From Botryococcus braunii (lineage: Eukaryota > Chlorophyta > Trebouxiophyceae), in NCBI GenBank assembly GCA_002005505.1, contig KV908372.1:1-64000 (forward strand): a stretch of DNA of 64,000 bases, given 5' to 3'. The translations under genes and the position numbers were made by a program. Within the stretch, counting starts at the first letter, position 1. Each line of letters opens with the position of its first letter. The notes beneath the pieces are model-generated. The model was not told the origin of the DNA, did not search any database, and saw only the letters and a program-made list of their open reading frames with translations. This document shows, piece by piece, positions 23,101 through 34,725 of this stretch.

Positions 23101-25458
23101 CGTTTCCAGCTGCAGCCTGGAGCTTTGACACGTGCAGAGCGTCTGCAGCAACGAAATGCTCGTAAACAGCAACCCAAGTCTGGTGACATCACAGAGCAGG
23201 CTGGGATCGAAGCTGCTGATGAAGCTCCTACCACCGTCACTGTACATGATGACATCAGTACAGAAGAAGGGGGGATTACAACGTCCAGGGAACCAGGGGA
23301 AGCAGGAGACGTAGGGGAAGCAGGAGAAGCAGAATGTACTGGGAGGGGTACTGGAGTTGACACTGACTCTGCAGTGGAGGGTGATTCAAGTGCTGTTGAT
23401 CAGTGTAGCGATGACAATGCTGTTACTATGCATGTACGTGATGAGGCTGTAGGGAGGCTTGTTAATGCAAAATGTGAATCTGATCGTGAAACTCGACTTC
23501 GAGTTAGCAATGTGCATGACGCAGTGGACCATTCTGAGATGGTATGTGAACATGAAGAGATGATAACTGCTGCTGCTGTGAGAGAAGATGAGAGCGGGAG
23601 TCAGGAAGCACGGAGAGTAGTGGGTCAGATGAGATCCAGAGGCAAGGTTGCATTCTTTGATAATCTGCCATCTGCCACAAGGCAGAGCTCAGATAATCCA
23701 TGGGCAGGATCTGCCAGGATTGTTAGAGACATTTTGCATGAGCAAGATGGGGCAGAACCCAGTGGGGAGATGCCTTCATGTGTGTTCCGTACGGCGGATT
23801 CAGGAGGGGATGCCAGTGAACCTGCCAGTATTGCTTTTCTACGTGCTTGCCTTGCTAGTCCTGCAGGAGTGAGATTTAGCAAGATTCCTGTACCAAGTAA
23901 CTATCGTGAGGCACGAATGTCTGATCAGTGGGTGTTTTGGGAACAAGCCATGATCGAGGAGAAGAACTCTCTCGATGCTCATGAGTGCTTTGAGTACACT
24001 GAAAGACCCAGAGGAAAGAAAGTCATCCCAGTTCACTGGATCTATTCTGTTAAAGTCGATGCCCATGGTAATGTTATAAGGTACAAAGCTCGTCTTGTTG
24101 CACAAGGATGTCGTCAAATTCAGGGTATTGATGTGGACGAGGTCTTCGCACCCACCAGTAGCTTTGGGGCTCGACGTGTTCTTCTGTGTAAGGCAGCTGC
24201 TGAGGATATGGAAATTCATCAGCTCGATATAAAAACGGCCTTTTTGAATGGGGATCTGGAGGAAGAGGTTTACGTTACTCAACCTCCAGGATTTCACAAT
24301 GGTGGTCCCCAAGTGTGTCGCTTGCGTAAGGCTCTGTACGGCCTCAAACAAGCTCCACGTGCCTGGTATCATACGCTTGATGCCACACTGGCTAAACATG
24401 GATTTACTGCATGCATGTCAGATGCAGGAATCTATGTGTCAAATGTTCCAGGGGAAGATCCTGTGTATTTGGTTCTCTTTGTAGACGACATGCTGATCAT
24501 GTCAAAGGCTCTCCCACGTGTATTGGCCTTTAAGGAGACTATAGGGAAAGAGTTTTCTATTCATGATCTTGGGGAAGTCAAGGATTTCCTGGGATGTCAG
24601 ATTGTTCGAGATCGAGAGCGGAAGCTGATGTGGATGAGTAGTGGGCTGAAGATAGATGCATTGGTGGACAGTTTTGGACTTAGTGGTGACACACGGGCCT
24701 ATGACACACCCATGAGTAAATCATTTGTGCACACCAGTCACTCCACTCAGTCCAATCCCATTGATGGGGCTGGGGTTGCTTTGGAACCCGGGCATCGTTA
24801 CTGTGAGCTGATTGGCTCTCTTCTGTATTTAGCTAATACCACACGTCCTGATATTGCTCATGCGGTAGGGGTTCTTTCACGGTATAGAGGCACACCTACC
24901 ACTGCACATATGCAAGAAGGTCTTCGAGTGGTCCGGTATTTGAAGGACACTCGGGATCTTGCACTCCAGCTTGGTGGGGGCACATCTCCTCTTGAGGGTT
25001 ATGTCGATGCCGACTATGCGGGTGATCTAGATATGCGAGCATCCACTACAGGTTTCGTGTTCCAAGTTTATGGTGGGTCAGTTGTTTGGGGCAGCAAGAA
25101 ACAAAGTGCCACTGCTACATCAACAGTGGAATCAGAGTTTCGAGCTGCTAGTCATGCTGTCAAAGAAGCCATTTGGCTTCGCGGTTTCTTGGAGGAGATT
25201 CATGTTGATGTGTGGAAACCTCCTCTGTTCATTGATAACTCTGGGTGTGTTCGGAATTTACGGAATCTTGTAAATTCCAAGTACACCAAGCATGTTGCTG
25301 TGGCATTTCACCATGCACGTGCTGCTGTCATTCAGGGTGACGTGGACGTGAAGTATGTACCCACCCAGAAGAATGTGGCGGACATCTTTACGAAACCACT
25401 CGTCCCTGTGTTGTTCAAGATTCACCGCAATACACTTGGTGTCGTTTCACGCGAGTGA
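20182..25458 (+). CDS. gag-pol: Copia-A gag-pol polyprotein, intact
   Basis: 1758-aa polyprotein that, after self-cleavage, would build virus-like particles, reverse transcribe the element and integrate it. An in-frame TTG lies 27 bases upstream, but 20182 is the first ATG. Domains: gag with CCHC zinc knuckle at residues 269-282 (CWECGSRGHISKEC); aspartic protease DSGA with Asp350; GAG-pre-integrase LWHERLGHPG; integrase with Asp567, Asp630 and Glu666 (D-D-35-E); reverse transcriptase with FVDD at 1433-1436; RNase H with Asp1609 (YVDADYAGD). Between integrase and reverse transcriptase lies an unusually long linker (about residues 785-1230), rich in Pro, Ser, Ala and then acidic residues. Gag and pol are in one frame, as in copia, so no frameshift is needed. 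The stop is TGA. Confidence 0.95.
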   Translation: MTQSAESSPMDQLNQQPPVSLGGQSTEQEKTALPVVSILTALLHEDTTKPSTTNVKVAHPLLKDGWNFKSWLYDLTTAAIHKECTEAFQKPLPFTRANAAAMMLITGSVPVEWSPMLTMKPSAFDALLYIANKFTGGHNKSVNRQWLHTLKTEHMTREETFETFVMKKFILFQNLLDNSHSIDPEDVTNAIVDCLPTELAQFKGALYGHCCGRSSEDVVKILQSHAYGAGFNDQLPRPLPKAAAVLPKSQDPEADQSEQDRKRSRKVRCWECGSRGHISKECTKWKKGTGEEQAGDRSKHSLPSVPSASNSTHVPCPKNAEAVPISLPSVTFNVLQSGGIGHSCEEWLVDSGATVHLVNDFGVLQNPTVYTEPRQLQLATSESHGSIIASGSVCLVNAEGKLLWLHNVQCVPQASTNLLSVSAGVRDGIQFVPRENGTYSSLVGPMGWECSIVERYGLYVLRGIYPTKYQVACQVCVNPMSAHHAAHKPAHNCKLRKLWHERLGHPGKTATERLSREELCTGIPVSLLPCSKCDTHCDPCVRGKQCKPSFKPSSHEPPRVLHRIHADTVGAMSTPGVEGEKFSVTVVDELSNFVSVLPVTSKATIASHLTDTITYWERQTESKVKAVRTDRGTEFLNKTFHGFCTENGIHTETSAAYTPQQNGVAERMNRTLKEKARTLLLGVQADESLWVDAMLTAAYLHNVMPVSGQEKTPFEMFTGSVPDLSHLRKWGCLAYVKHAKHQVSSLGAQSEAGMFVGYCPHTKGYKVRLPGRTVVSPSVHFVESQSGASAIGLQAAGPGPVSATQPGSSLDPDPASPQPGPSLDQDLNPVELETPASTEATIPMEDNSSEDDEPSPARPQTARLHPDPTAPRAPCAPPARTRHSNLTAPCAPAASSPVASPGSTAPRPASSSQSPGVSEVPRRMHAATRHGTSAPTTSGGIRTIARLRLMAVPLAKSPTSRTPGAFPWPGGTARFQLQPGALTRAERLQQRNARKQQPKSGDITEQAGIEAADEAPTTVTVHDDISTEEGGITTSREPGEAGDVGEAGEAECTGRGTGVDTDSAVEGDSSAVDQCSDDNAVTMHVRDEAVGRLVNAKCESDRETRLRVSNVHDAVDHSEMVCEHEEMITAAAVREDESGSQEARRVVGQMRSRGKVAFFDNLPSATRQSSDNPWAGSARIVRDILHEQDGAEPSGEMPSCVFRTADSGGDASEPASIAFLRACLASPAGVRFSKIPVPSNYREARMSDQWVFWEQAMIEEKNSLDAHECFEYTERPRGKKVIPVHWIYSVKVDAHGNVIRYKARLVAQGCRQIQGIDVDEVFAPTSSFGARRVLLCKAAAEDMEIHQLDIKTAFLNGDLEEEVYVTQPPGFHNGGPQVCRLRKALYGLKQAPRAWYHTLDATLAKHGFTACMSDAGIYVSNVPGEDPVYLVLFVDDMLIMSKALPRVLAFKETIGKEFSIHDLGEVKDFLGCQIVRDRERKLMWMSSGLKIDALVDSFGLSGDTRAYDTPMSKSFVHTSHSTQSNPIDGAGVALEPGHRYCELIGSLLYLANTTRPDIAHAVGVLSRYRGTPTTAHMQEGLRVVRYLKDTRDLALQLGGGTSPLEGYVDADYAGDLDMRASTTGFVFQVYGGSVVWGSKKQSATATSTVESEFRAASHAVKEAIWLRGFLEEIHVDVWKPPLFIDNSGCVRNLRNLVNSKYTKHVAVAFHHARAAVIQGDVDVKYVPTQKNVADIFTKPLVPVLFKIHRNTLGVVSRE

Positions 25459-25645
25459 CGTCTTATTTTCCGGCTGGTGTTCACCACGACCGAGTGACCA
25501 CGGGCAAAGGCGGAGGGTGAGGAGATTAGCTACCTCCTTCACTAGTAACTCCCCCGAAGCACGCCTGACCCAGAAGCATGTACTACAGTGGGCGTTGCCT
25601 GAGAAGTAGTACAATAGCTGGACCTCTGAAACGTCCAAGGGGAAG

Positions 25646-27022
25646 TGTTGTAGGTAATGACCTAGATCAGGTAATTACTTAGGGAGCATTACTGTTGGAC
25701 TTATTCAGAGGTATTCTTCTGACTCATCCTAGGCAAAACAGTCGTGCATGCCAGGCTGCCCTGGACGGCACAACACTGTTGGGCCTTAGGTGCAAACTAC
25801 TGCATACTTCTTCCAGCTAGTCCTAGGAACTTGGCTGTGAAGCGACATAATTCCTTGACAGACCTCAGTCTTCCTCACGTAACTTCACATAGAGGTTTGG
25901 ACAACTTTGCATTGACTCACACAGCATCGTGGCACTCAGTGGAACTTGTTTTTGGGACCTCGAATACGTCTTCGAGGTCAGTCAAACTAATTCTTAGGCG
26001 GCCACATCAGTGTGTTTAATTAGGTACAGAAAATGGGACCTTTAGGTATTTTGTCTAGGACACATCATCCGTATTGGATTACCAATTAGGGACCTTTTGG
26101 AATGAGAAGCTTTCAGGGACTCGACTTTTATCGAGTCCCTTGGGCGCCAAACACGGTCAGGTATTTAACTGCTGGAGGCGACAGACTCGTCATTCGTTGG
26201 TTGGCCGAATCCTGTGCCACGGAATGGAAGTCCTGTCTGTTTGCTACAAGTTGAAGCTTGCTATTGCATATTTGATTTGTGTTTGAGACAGTCGCACTTG
26301 CTTTTTGGTTGCCGCAAGGGAAGGCGCTCCTGTCGAACCTGTATCAGTCGCGCGCAAAGGGTACGTTGGCACTTTGACAGATGATAGAATAGCATGATGT
26401 ATTTGATAACCACTGCATTTGCAATGTTGCTCATTGCTCTGGCTAAATCGTAATGCTTGGGGCAATAGGTGTGTCGAGGTCTGACTGACGAAACCTCTAC
26501 AGTGCATTGACAAATCCTTTTGCGGACTTACAGGTATTGATGTAGTTGTGATTTAATGAATAATTCCTATTTGGTTAGATATTTCGTTGACTGTCGCAAA
26601 GCTGTGCTGTTAGGTCGTCAAGGGAACGAGTGTGCCGGACTCAGGTCCGGCACAGAACATGTTTGAGACGATGCTATAAAACCAGCTGATGTGAGAAGTA
26701 ATTTATGCGTATATGAGATTGTGCCAGTAGGGCAAGCAGTAATATTGTCCCATGTAATCGATTCGTTGGTTGGCCGAATCCTGTGCCACGGAATGGAAGT
26801 CCTGTCTGTTTGCTACAAGTTGAAGCTTGCTATTGCATATTTGATTTGTGTTTGAGACAGTCGCACTTGCTTTTTGGTTGCCGCAAGGGAAGGCGCTCCT
26901 GTCGAACCTGTATCAGTCGCGCGCAAAGGGTGTGTCGAGGTCTGACTGACGAAACCTCTACAGTGCATTGACAAATCCTTTTGCGGACTTACAGGTGTTC
27001 TCTCTGCCCATAACCTTTCACA
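25646..27022 (+). repeat. Copia-A 3' LTR, long type (copy 4)
   Basis: 1377 bp, TGTTGTAGG to TTTCACA, preceded by the polypurine tract AAGGGGAAG. Full long structure with intron-bearing and spliced repeats. Type I variants (AATGCTTGGGG, CTGTTAGG), differing from the type II 5' LTR of the same element and matching the inverted LTR of copy 5 across the junction. Confidence 0.9.
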
Positions 27023-27768
27023 CTCAGTGATTGCTTGAATGCTACAGGCTGTAGACCAGAACGCACTGGATACGTCTGCAGGTGCATGAGTTGATGCCTA
27101 GTGCCCAGTGCAAAGTGCGGGTGCATGTCTGGATGCATCGGCAGTTGAGGCGACTGGAGTTCATCGTCTCGTACTGGTCCTCCATGGAATTGTTCCTCAG
27201 TGGATGCAGGTCTCCAACTCCACAGATTCAGGTCCTGTCCAGCTGGTCCGTTGGGTGAGCTGGTCCGATCCAGGCTAGATCCAGCTGGTGCGATACAGGA
27301 CCAGGCCCAGCAGCTTGCAGCCAATGGCAGACGCACCATCTGGCTCTGTTGAGGTAATGACTAGATCAGTAATACTTGGAGCATTACTGTTAACTATTCA
27401 GAGTATTCTTCTGACTCATCCTAGCAAACAGTCGTGCATGCAGCTGCCTGGACGGCACAACACTGTTGGCCTTAGGTGCAAACTACTGCATATTCTCCAG
27501 CTAGTCCTAGGAACTTGGCTGTGAAGCGACATAATTCCTTGACAGACCTCAGTCTTCCTCACGTAATTCACATAGAGTTGGACAACTTTGCATTGACTCA
27601 CACAGCATCGTGGCATCAGTGGAACTTGTTTTTGGACCTCGAATACGTCTTCGAGGTCAGTCAAACTATTCTTAGGCGGCCACATCAGTGTGTTAATTGA
27701 CAGATGGACTAGATGTCAGACACATCATCCATATTGGAATGACTTAATGACTTTATCGATCTGCAAAC
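27023..27768 (+). other. Scrambled junction between copies 4 and 5, no gene
   Basis: About 27050-27350 is a degraded minus-strand copy of the pol linker (compare 14640-15090), with bases dropped from most doublets. About 27350-27700 is a degraded plus-strand Copia-A U3, again base-compressed. The last ~65 bases match nothing clearly. Open frames of 74-116 codons here are by-products. No target-site duplication is seen. The pattern looks like uncorrected read sequence bridging a fold-back. Confidence 0.65.
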
Positions 27769-29144
27769 TGTAAAGGTTATGGGCAGAGAGAACACCTGTA
27801 AGTCCGCAAAAGGATTTGTCAATGCACTGTAGAGGTTTCGTCAGTCAGACCTCGACACACCCTTTGCGCGCGACTGATACAGGTTCGACAGGAGCGCCTT
27901 CCCTTGCGGCAACCAAAAAGCAAGTGCGACTGTCTCAAACACAAATCAAATATGCAATAGCAAGCTTCAACTTGTAGCAAACAGACAGGACTTCCATTCC
28001 GTGGCACAGGATTCGGCCAACCAACGAATCGATTACATGGGACAATATTACTGCTTGCCCTACTGGCACAATCTCATATACGCATAAATTACTTCTCACA
28101 TCAGCTGGTTTTATAGCATCGTCTCAAACATGTTCTGTGCCGGACCTGAGTCCGGCACACTCGTTCCCTTGACGACCTAACAGCACAGCTTTGCGACAGT
28201 CAGCGAAATATCTAACCAAATAGGAATTATCTCATTAAATCACAACTACATCAATACCTGTAAGTCCGCAAAAGGATTTGTCAATGCACTGTAGAGGTTT
28301 CGTCAGTCAGACCTCGACACACCTATTGCCCCAAGCATTACGATTTAGCCAGAGCAATGAGCAACATTGCAAATGCAGTGGTTATCAAATACATCATGAT
28401 ATTCTATCATCTGTCAAAGTGCCAAGTACCCTTTGCGCGCGACTGATACAGGTTCGACAGGAGCGCCTTCCCTTGCGGCAACCAAAAAGCAAGTGCGACT
28501 GTCTCAAACACAAATCAAATATGCAATAGCAAGCTTCAACTTGTAGCAAACAGACAGGACTTCCATTCCGTGGCACAGGATTCGGCCAACCAACGAATGA
28601 CGAGTCTGTCGCCTCCAGCAGTTAAATACCTGACCGTGTTTGGCGCCCAAGGGACTCGATAAAAGTCGAGTCCCTGAAAGCTTCTCATTCCAAAAAGTCC
28701 CTAATTGGTAATCCAATACGGATGATGTGTCCTAGACAAAATACCTAAAGGTCCCATTTTCTGTACCTAATTAAGCACACTGATGTGGCCGCCTAAGAAT
28801 TAGTTTGACTGACCTCGAAGACGTATTCGAGGTCCCAAAAACAAGTTCCACTGAGTGCCACGATGCTGTGTGAGTCAATGCAAAGTTGTCCAAACCTCTA
28901 TGTGAAGTTACGTGAGGAAGACTGAGGTCTGTCAAGGAATTATGTCGCTTCACAGCCAAGTTCCTAGGACTAGCTGGAAGAAGTATGCAGTAGTTTGCAC
29001 CTAAGGCCCAACAGTGTTGTGCCGTCCAGGGCAGCCTGGCATGCACGACTGTTTTGCCTAGGATGAGTCAGAAGAATACCTCTGAATAAGTCCAACAGTA
29101 ATGCTCCCTAAGTAATTACCTGATCTAGGTCATTACCTACAACA
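27769..29144 (-). repeat. Copia-A 3' LTR, long type (copy 5)
   Basis: 1376 bp with the full long structure and type I variants. The inner terminus reads TGTAAAGG instead of TGTGAAAGG at the edge of the scrambled junction. The polypurine tract lies just right of 29144. Confidence 0.88.
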
Positions 29145-29330
29145 CTTCCCCTTGGACGTTTCAGAGGTCCAGCAATTGTACTACTTCTCAGGCAACGCCC
29201 ACTGTAGTACATGCTTCTGGGTCAGGCGTGCTTCGGGGAGTTACTAGTGAAGGAGGTAGCTAATCTCCTCACCCTCCGCCTTTGCCCGTGGTCACTCGGT
29301 CGTGGTGAACACCAGCCGGAAAATAAGACG

Positions 29331-32300
29331 TCACTCGCGTGAAACGACACCAAGTGTATTGCGGTGAATCTTGAACAACACAGGGACGAGTGGTTTCGTA
29401 AAGATGTCCGCCACATTCTTCTGGGTGGGTACATACTTCACGTCCACGTCACCCTGAATGACAGCAGCACGTGCATGGTGAAATGCCACAGCAACATGCT
29501 TGGTGTACTTGGAATTTACAAGATTCCGTAAATTCCGAACACACCCAGAGTTATCAATGAACAGAGGAGGTTTCCACACATCAACATGAATCTCCTCCAA
29601 GAAACCGCGAAGCCAAATGGCTTCTTTGACAGCATGACTAGCAGCTCGAAACTCTGATTCCACTGTTGATGTAGCAGTGGCACTTTGTTTCTTGGAACAC
29701 GAAACCTGTAGTGGATGCTCGCATATCTAGATCACCCGCATAGTCGGCATCGACATAACCCTCAAGAGGAGATGTGCCCCCACCAAGCTGGAGTGCAAGA
29801 TCCCGAGTGTCCTTCAAATACCGGACCACTCGAAGACCTTCTTGCATATGTGCAGTGGTAGGTGTGCCTCTATACCGTGAAAGAACCCCTACCGCATGAG
29901 CAATATCAGGACGTGTGGTATTAGCTAAATACAGAAGAGAGCCAATCAGCTCACAGTAACGATGCCCGGGTTCCAAAGCAACCCCAGCCCCATCAATGGG
30001 ATTGGACTGAGTGGAGTGACTGGTGTGCACAAATGATTTACTCATGGGTGTGTCATAGGCCCGTGTGTCACCACTAAGTCCAAAACTGTCCACCAATGCA
30101 TCTATCTTCAGCCCACTACTCATCCACATCAGCTTCCGCTCTGATCTCGAACAATCTGACATCCCAGGAAATCCTTGACTTCCCCAAGATCATGAATAGA
30201 AAACTCTTTCCCTATAGTCTCCTTAAAGGCCAATACACGTGGGAGAGCCTTTGACATGATCAGCATGTCGTCTACAAAGAGAACCAAATACACAGGATCT
30301 TCCCCTGGAACATTTGACACATAGATTCCTGCATCTGACATGCATGCAGTAAATCCATGTTTAGCCAGTGTGGCATCAAGCGTATGATACCAGGCACGTG
30401 GAGCTTGTTTGAGGCCGTACAGAGCCTTACGCAAGCGACACACTTGGGGACCACCATTGTGAAATCCTGGAGGTTGAGTAACGTAAACCTCTTCCTCCAG
30501 ATCCCCATTCAAAAAGGCCGTTTTTATATCGAGCTGATGAATTTCCATATCCTCAGCAGCTGCCTTACACAGAAGAACACGTCGAGCCCCAAAGCTACTG
30601 GTGGGTGCGAAGACTTCGTCCACATCAATACCCTGAATTTGACGACATCCTTGTGCAACAAGACGAGCTTTGTACCTTATAACATTACCATGGGCATCGA
30701 CTTTAACAAAATAGATCCAGTGAACTGGGATGACTTTCTTTCCTCTGGGTCTTTCAGCGTACTCAAAGCACTCATGAGCATCGAGAGAGTTCTTCTCCTC
30801 GATCATGGCTTGTTCCCAAAACACCCACTGATCAGACATTCGTGCCTCACGATAGTTACTTGGTACAGGAATCTTGCTAAATCTCACTCCTGCAGGACTA
30901 GCAAGGCAAGCACGTAGAAAAGCAATACTGGCAGGTTCACTGGCATCCCCTCCTGAATCCGCGGTACGGAACACACATGAAGGCATCTCCCCACTGGGTT
31001 CTGCCCCATCTTGCTCATGCAAAATGTCTCTAACAATCCTGGCAGATCCTGCCCATGGATTATCTGAGCTCTGCCTTGTGGCAGATGGCAGATTATCAAA
31101 GAATGCAACCTTGCCTCTGGATCTCATCTGACCCACTACTCTCCGTGCTTCCTGACTCCCGCTCTCATATTCTCTCACAGCAGCAGCAGTTATCATCTCT
31201 TCATGTTCACATACCATCTCAGAATGGTCCACTGCGTCATGCACATTGCTAACTCGAAGTCGAGTTTCACGATCAGATTCACATTTTGCATTAACAAGCC
31301 TCCCTACAGCCTCATCACGTACATGCATAGCAACAGCATTGTCATCGCTACACTGATCAACAGCACTTGAATCACCCTCCACTGCAGAGTCAGTGTCAAC
31401 TCCAGTACCCCTCCCAGTACATTCTGCTTCTCCTGCTTCCCCTACGTCTCCTGCTTCCCCTGGTTCCCTGGACGTTGTAATCCCCCCTTCTTCTGTACTG
31501 ATGTCATCATGTACAGTGACGGTGGTAGGAGCTTCATCAGCAGCTTCGATCCCAGCCTGCTCTGTGATGTCACCAGACTTGGGTTGCTGTTTACGAGCAT
31601 TTCGTTGCTGCAGACGCTCTGCACGTGTCAAAGCTCCAGGCTGCAGCTGGAAACGTGCCGTACCACCAGGCCAGGGGAATGCGCCCGGGGTGCGTGAAGT
31701 TGGAGACTTGGCCAGTGGTACTGCCATGAGTCTCAGTCGGGCTATGGTGCGAATCCCTCCACTGGTGGTTGGTGCAGAGGTCCCATGCCTGGTAGCAGCA
31801 TGCATGCGCCTGGGCACCTCACTGACTCCAGGTGATTGGCTTGAGGATGCTGGACGAGGCGCTGTAGAGCCAGGAGACGCCACTGGGGATGACGCGGCGG
31901 GGGCGCAGGGTGCAGTGAGGTTGGAGTGCCTAGTGCGCGCAGGGGGTGCACAAGGTGCGCGGGGTGCAGTGGGGTCTGGATGCAGTCGGGCAGTTTGAGG
32001 GCGAGCTGGGGAGGGTTCATCGTCCTCGCTACTGTTGTCCTCCATGGGAATTGTTGCCTCAGTGGATGCAGGGGTCTCCAATTCCACAGGATTCAGGTCC
32101 TGGTCCAGGCTGGGTCCCGGTTGAGGTGAGGCTGGGTCCGGATCCAGGCTAGATCCAGGCTGGGTTGCAGATACAGGACCGGGCCCAGCAGCTTGCAGCC
32201 CAATGGCAGACGCACCACTCTGGCTCTCCACAAAATGTACACTCGGAGACACCACTGTCCTACCAGGCAGTCGGACCTTGTACCCCTTGGTGTGTGGACA

Positions 32301-34574
32301 GTATCCCACAAACATACCTGCCTCAGACTGTGCACCCAAAGATGACACCTGGTGTTTGGCATGTTTCACGTATGCCAAACAGCCCCACTTGCGCAAATGG
32401 GACAGATCAGGGACAGAGCCAGTGAACATTTCAAATGGGGTTTTCTCCTGACCAGAGACTGGCATCACATTATGTAAATATGCAGCAGTAAGCATTGCAT
32501 CCACCCAAAGACTCTCATCTGCCTGAACACCCAACAGCAATGTCCTGGCCTTCTCTTTCAATGTTCGATTCATTCTCTCAGCAACTCCATTCTGCTGTGG
32601 AGTATACGCGGCAGAGGTCTCAGTGTGAATGCCATTCTCTGTACAGAACCCATGAAACGTTTTATTCAAGAACTCTGTGCCCCTGTCAGTCCTAACCGCC
32701 TTAACCTTGGATTCTGTCTGTCTCTCCCAGTATGTAATAGTGTCTGTCAAATGAGATGCAATGGTAGCCTTGCTAGTGACTGGTAACACTGAAACGAAAT
32801 TAGACAACTCATCCACTACTGTGACAGAAAACTTTTCCCCTTCAACGCCAGGAGTTGACATGGCACCAACCGTATCCGCATGTATTCGATGCAGTACTCG
32901 AGGCGGCTCATGTGAACTTGGCTTGAAAGATGGTTTACACTGCTTTCCCCGAACACAAGGGTCACAGTGAGTATCGCACTTTGAACAAGGAAGAAGGGAC
33001 ACAGGTATCCCAGTACACAACTCCTCCCTGCTCAAACGCTCTGTGGCTGTCTTCCCAGGATGCCCTAACCTCTCATGCCAAAGTTTTCGCAACTTGCAGT
33101 TATGTGCAGGTTTGTGCGCAGCATGATGTGCAGACATAGGGTTCACACACACTTGACAAGCCACCTGATATTTGGTGGGATAAATTCCCCTCAGAACATA
33201 CAACCCATATCTTTCTACAATGCTGCACTCCCAACCCATGGGTCCCACCAGACTGCTGTAGGTCCCATTCTCACGTGGAACAAATTGAATACCATCCCTT
33301 ACCCCAGCTGATACAGACAAGAGATTTGTGCTGGCCTGTGGAACACATTGTACATTATGGAGCCACAGTAACTGCCCTTCTGCATTCACCAGACACACAC
33401 TCCCACTAGCAATGATGGAACCATGAGACTCTGATGTAGCCAACTGCAGTTGACGTGGTTCTGTGTACACTGTGGGGTTCTGCAATACACCAAAGTCATT
33501 AACCAGGTGGACAGTAGCCCCAGAGTCCACAAGCCATTCCTCGCACGAGTGCCCTATCCCACCACTTTGTAATACATTAAACGTCACACTGGGCAGTGAG
33601 ATAGGAACGGCTTCTGCGTTTTTAGGACATGGAACATGGGTACTGTTGGATGCAGAGGGAACACTTGGCAGTGAATGCTTACTTCTGTCGCCAGCTTGCT
33701 CCTCTCCAGTACCCTTTTTCCATTTTGTGCACTCCTTGCTGATGTGTCCACGGCTCCCACACTCCCAGCACCTGACTTTTCGTGACCTCTTTCTGTCTTG
33801 CTCTGACTGGTCTGCCTCAGGGTCCTGGGACTTTGGGAGGACTGCCGCTGCCTTGGGAAGAGGTCGAGGGAGCTGGTCATTGAAGCCAGCACCATAGGCA
33901 TGGCTCTGCAGGATTTTTACCACATCTTCTGAGGAGCGCCCGCAACAATGCCCATAGAGTGCTCCTTTGAACTGTGCTAGCTCAGTGGGGAGACAATCCA
34001 CAATAGCATTAGTGACATCTTCGGGGTCAATGGAGTGGGAGTTGTCCAGGAGGTTCTGGAAAAGTATGAATTTTTTCATGACAAATGTCTCGAACGTCTC
34101 CTCCCTGGTCATGTGCTCTGTTTTGAGTGTGTGTAGCCACTGGCGGTTAACAGACTTGTTGTGTCCTCCAGTGAACTTATTGGCTATGTATAACAGGGCA
34201 TCAAAGGCAGAGGGCTTCATTGTCAACATAGGACTCCACTCCACTGGGACACTGCCAGTGATCAGCATCATGGCAGCAGCATTTGCTCTCGTGAAAGGAA
34301 GGGGTTTCTGAAAGGCCTCCGTGCACTCCTTGTGGATAGCTGCAGTGGTCAGATCATAAAGCCAGGACTTGAAATTCCACCCATCCTTTAATAAGGGATG
34401 GGCTACCTTAACATTTGTTGTTGATGGCTTTGTTGTGTCCTCGTGCAGTAAGGCTGTCAGTATCGAAACCACTGGGAGTGCTGTCTTCTCCTGTTCTGTG
34501 GATTGACCACCCAGACTTACAGGAGGCTGTTGGTTCAGCTGGTCCATTGGAGATGATTCCGCAGACTGGGTCAT
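29331..34574 (-). pseudogene. gag-pol: Copia-A gag-pol polyprotein, frameshifted and deleted (copy 5)
   Basis: ATG at 34572-34574. The gag frame is intact here (GCAGCTATCC rather than the deleted form of copies 1-3), and the protein is open through gag, protease, integrase and reverse transcriptase. A single C is missing near 30142 (CTCTGATC against CTCTCGATC), which shifts frame after the reverse transcriptase domain. A 32-bp deletion at 29694 removes the conserved WGSKKQ segment of RNase H; it lies between CTTG repeats, suggesting slippage. RNase H is therefore inactive in this copy. Confidence 0.9.
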
Positions 34575-34711
34575 TGTGTGAAAGGTTATGGGTTTCCGCA
34601 AGTCTGGGTCACTTTGCAGATATGAATCGTTCTGGATATGACGTGCAGCAGGTATTCAAGGCGGACTCCTCGTACTCTGCAACCTTGGCTTCGGCGTAGC
34701 TCGATGGGCAG

Positions 34712-34725
34712 GTGGGCCCATAACC
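34712..34725 (-). other. Primer binding site (copy 5)
   Basis: GGTTATGGGCCCAC on the minus strand, directly after the short LTR; the same initiator tRNA-Met anticodon-arm complement as in the other copies (1154-1167 and 17570-17583, both minus). Confidence 0.83.

Larger units (their letters stand above)
18675..27022 (+). mobile_element. Copia-A copy 4, coding-intact Ty1/copia element
   Basis: The only copy in the window with an unbroken polyprotein. 5' LTR 18675-20030 (first ~40 bp damaged), primer site 20031-20045, leader, gag-pol 20182-25458, 187-bp 3' untranslated region, polypurine tract ending at 25645, 3' LTR 25646-27022. About 8.35 kb. 5' LTR is type II and 3' LTR type I. Left and right ends both abut inverted copies, so no target-site duplication is visible. 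If the sequence is accurate it is the best candidate for an autonomous Copia-A. Confidence 0.9.

Noticed and set aside
22758..23363. 201-codon antisense ORF over the Copia-A linker, present in every copy
   Set aside because: It is a shadow of the Pro/Ala-rich sense frame in GC-rich sequence; no start context, no domain, and repeated only because the element is repeated.
23839..24399. 186-codon antisense ORF over the Copia-A reverse transcriptase
   Set aside because: It lies fully within a conserved enzyme domain on the other strand; composition is that of a reverse-complement shadow.
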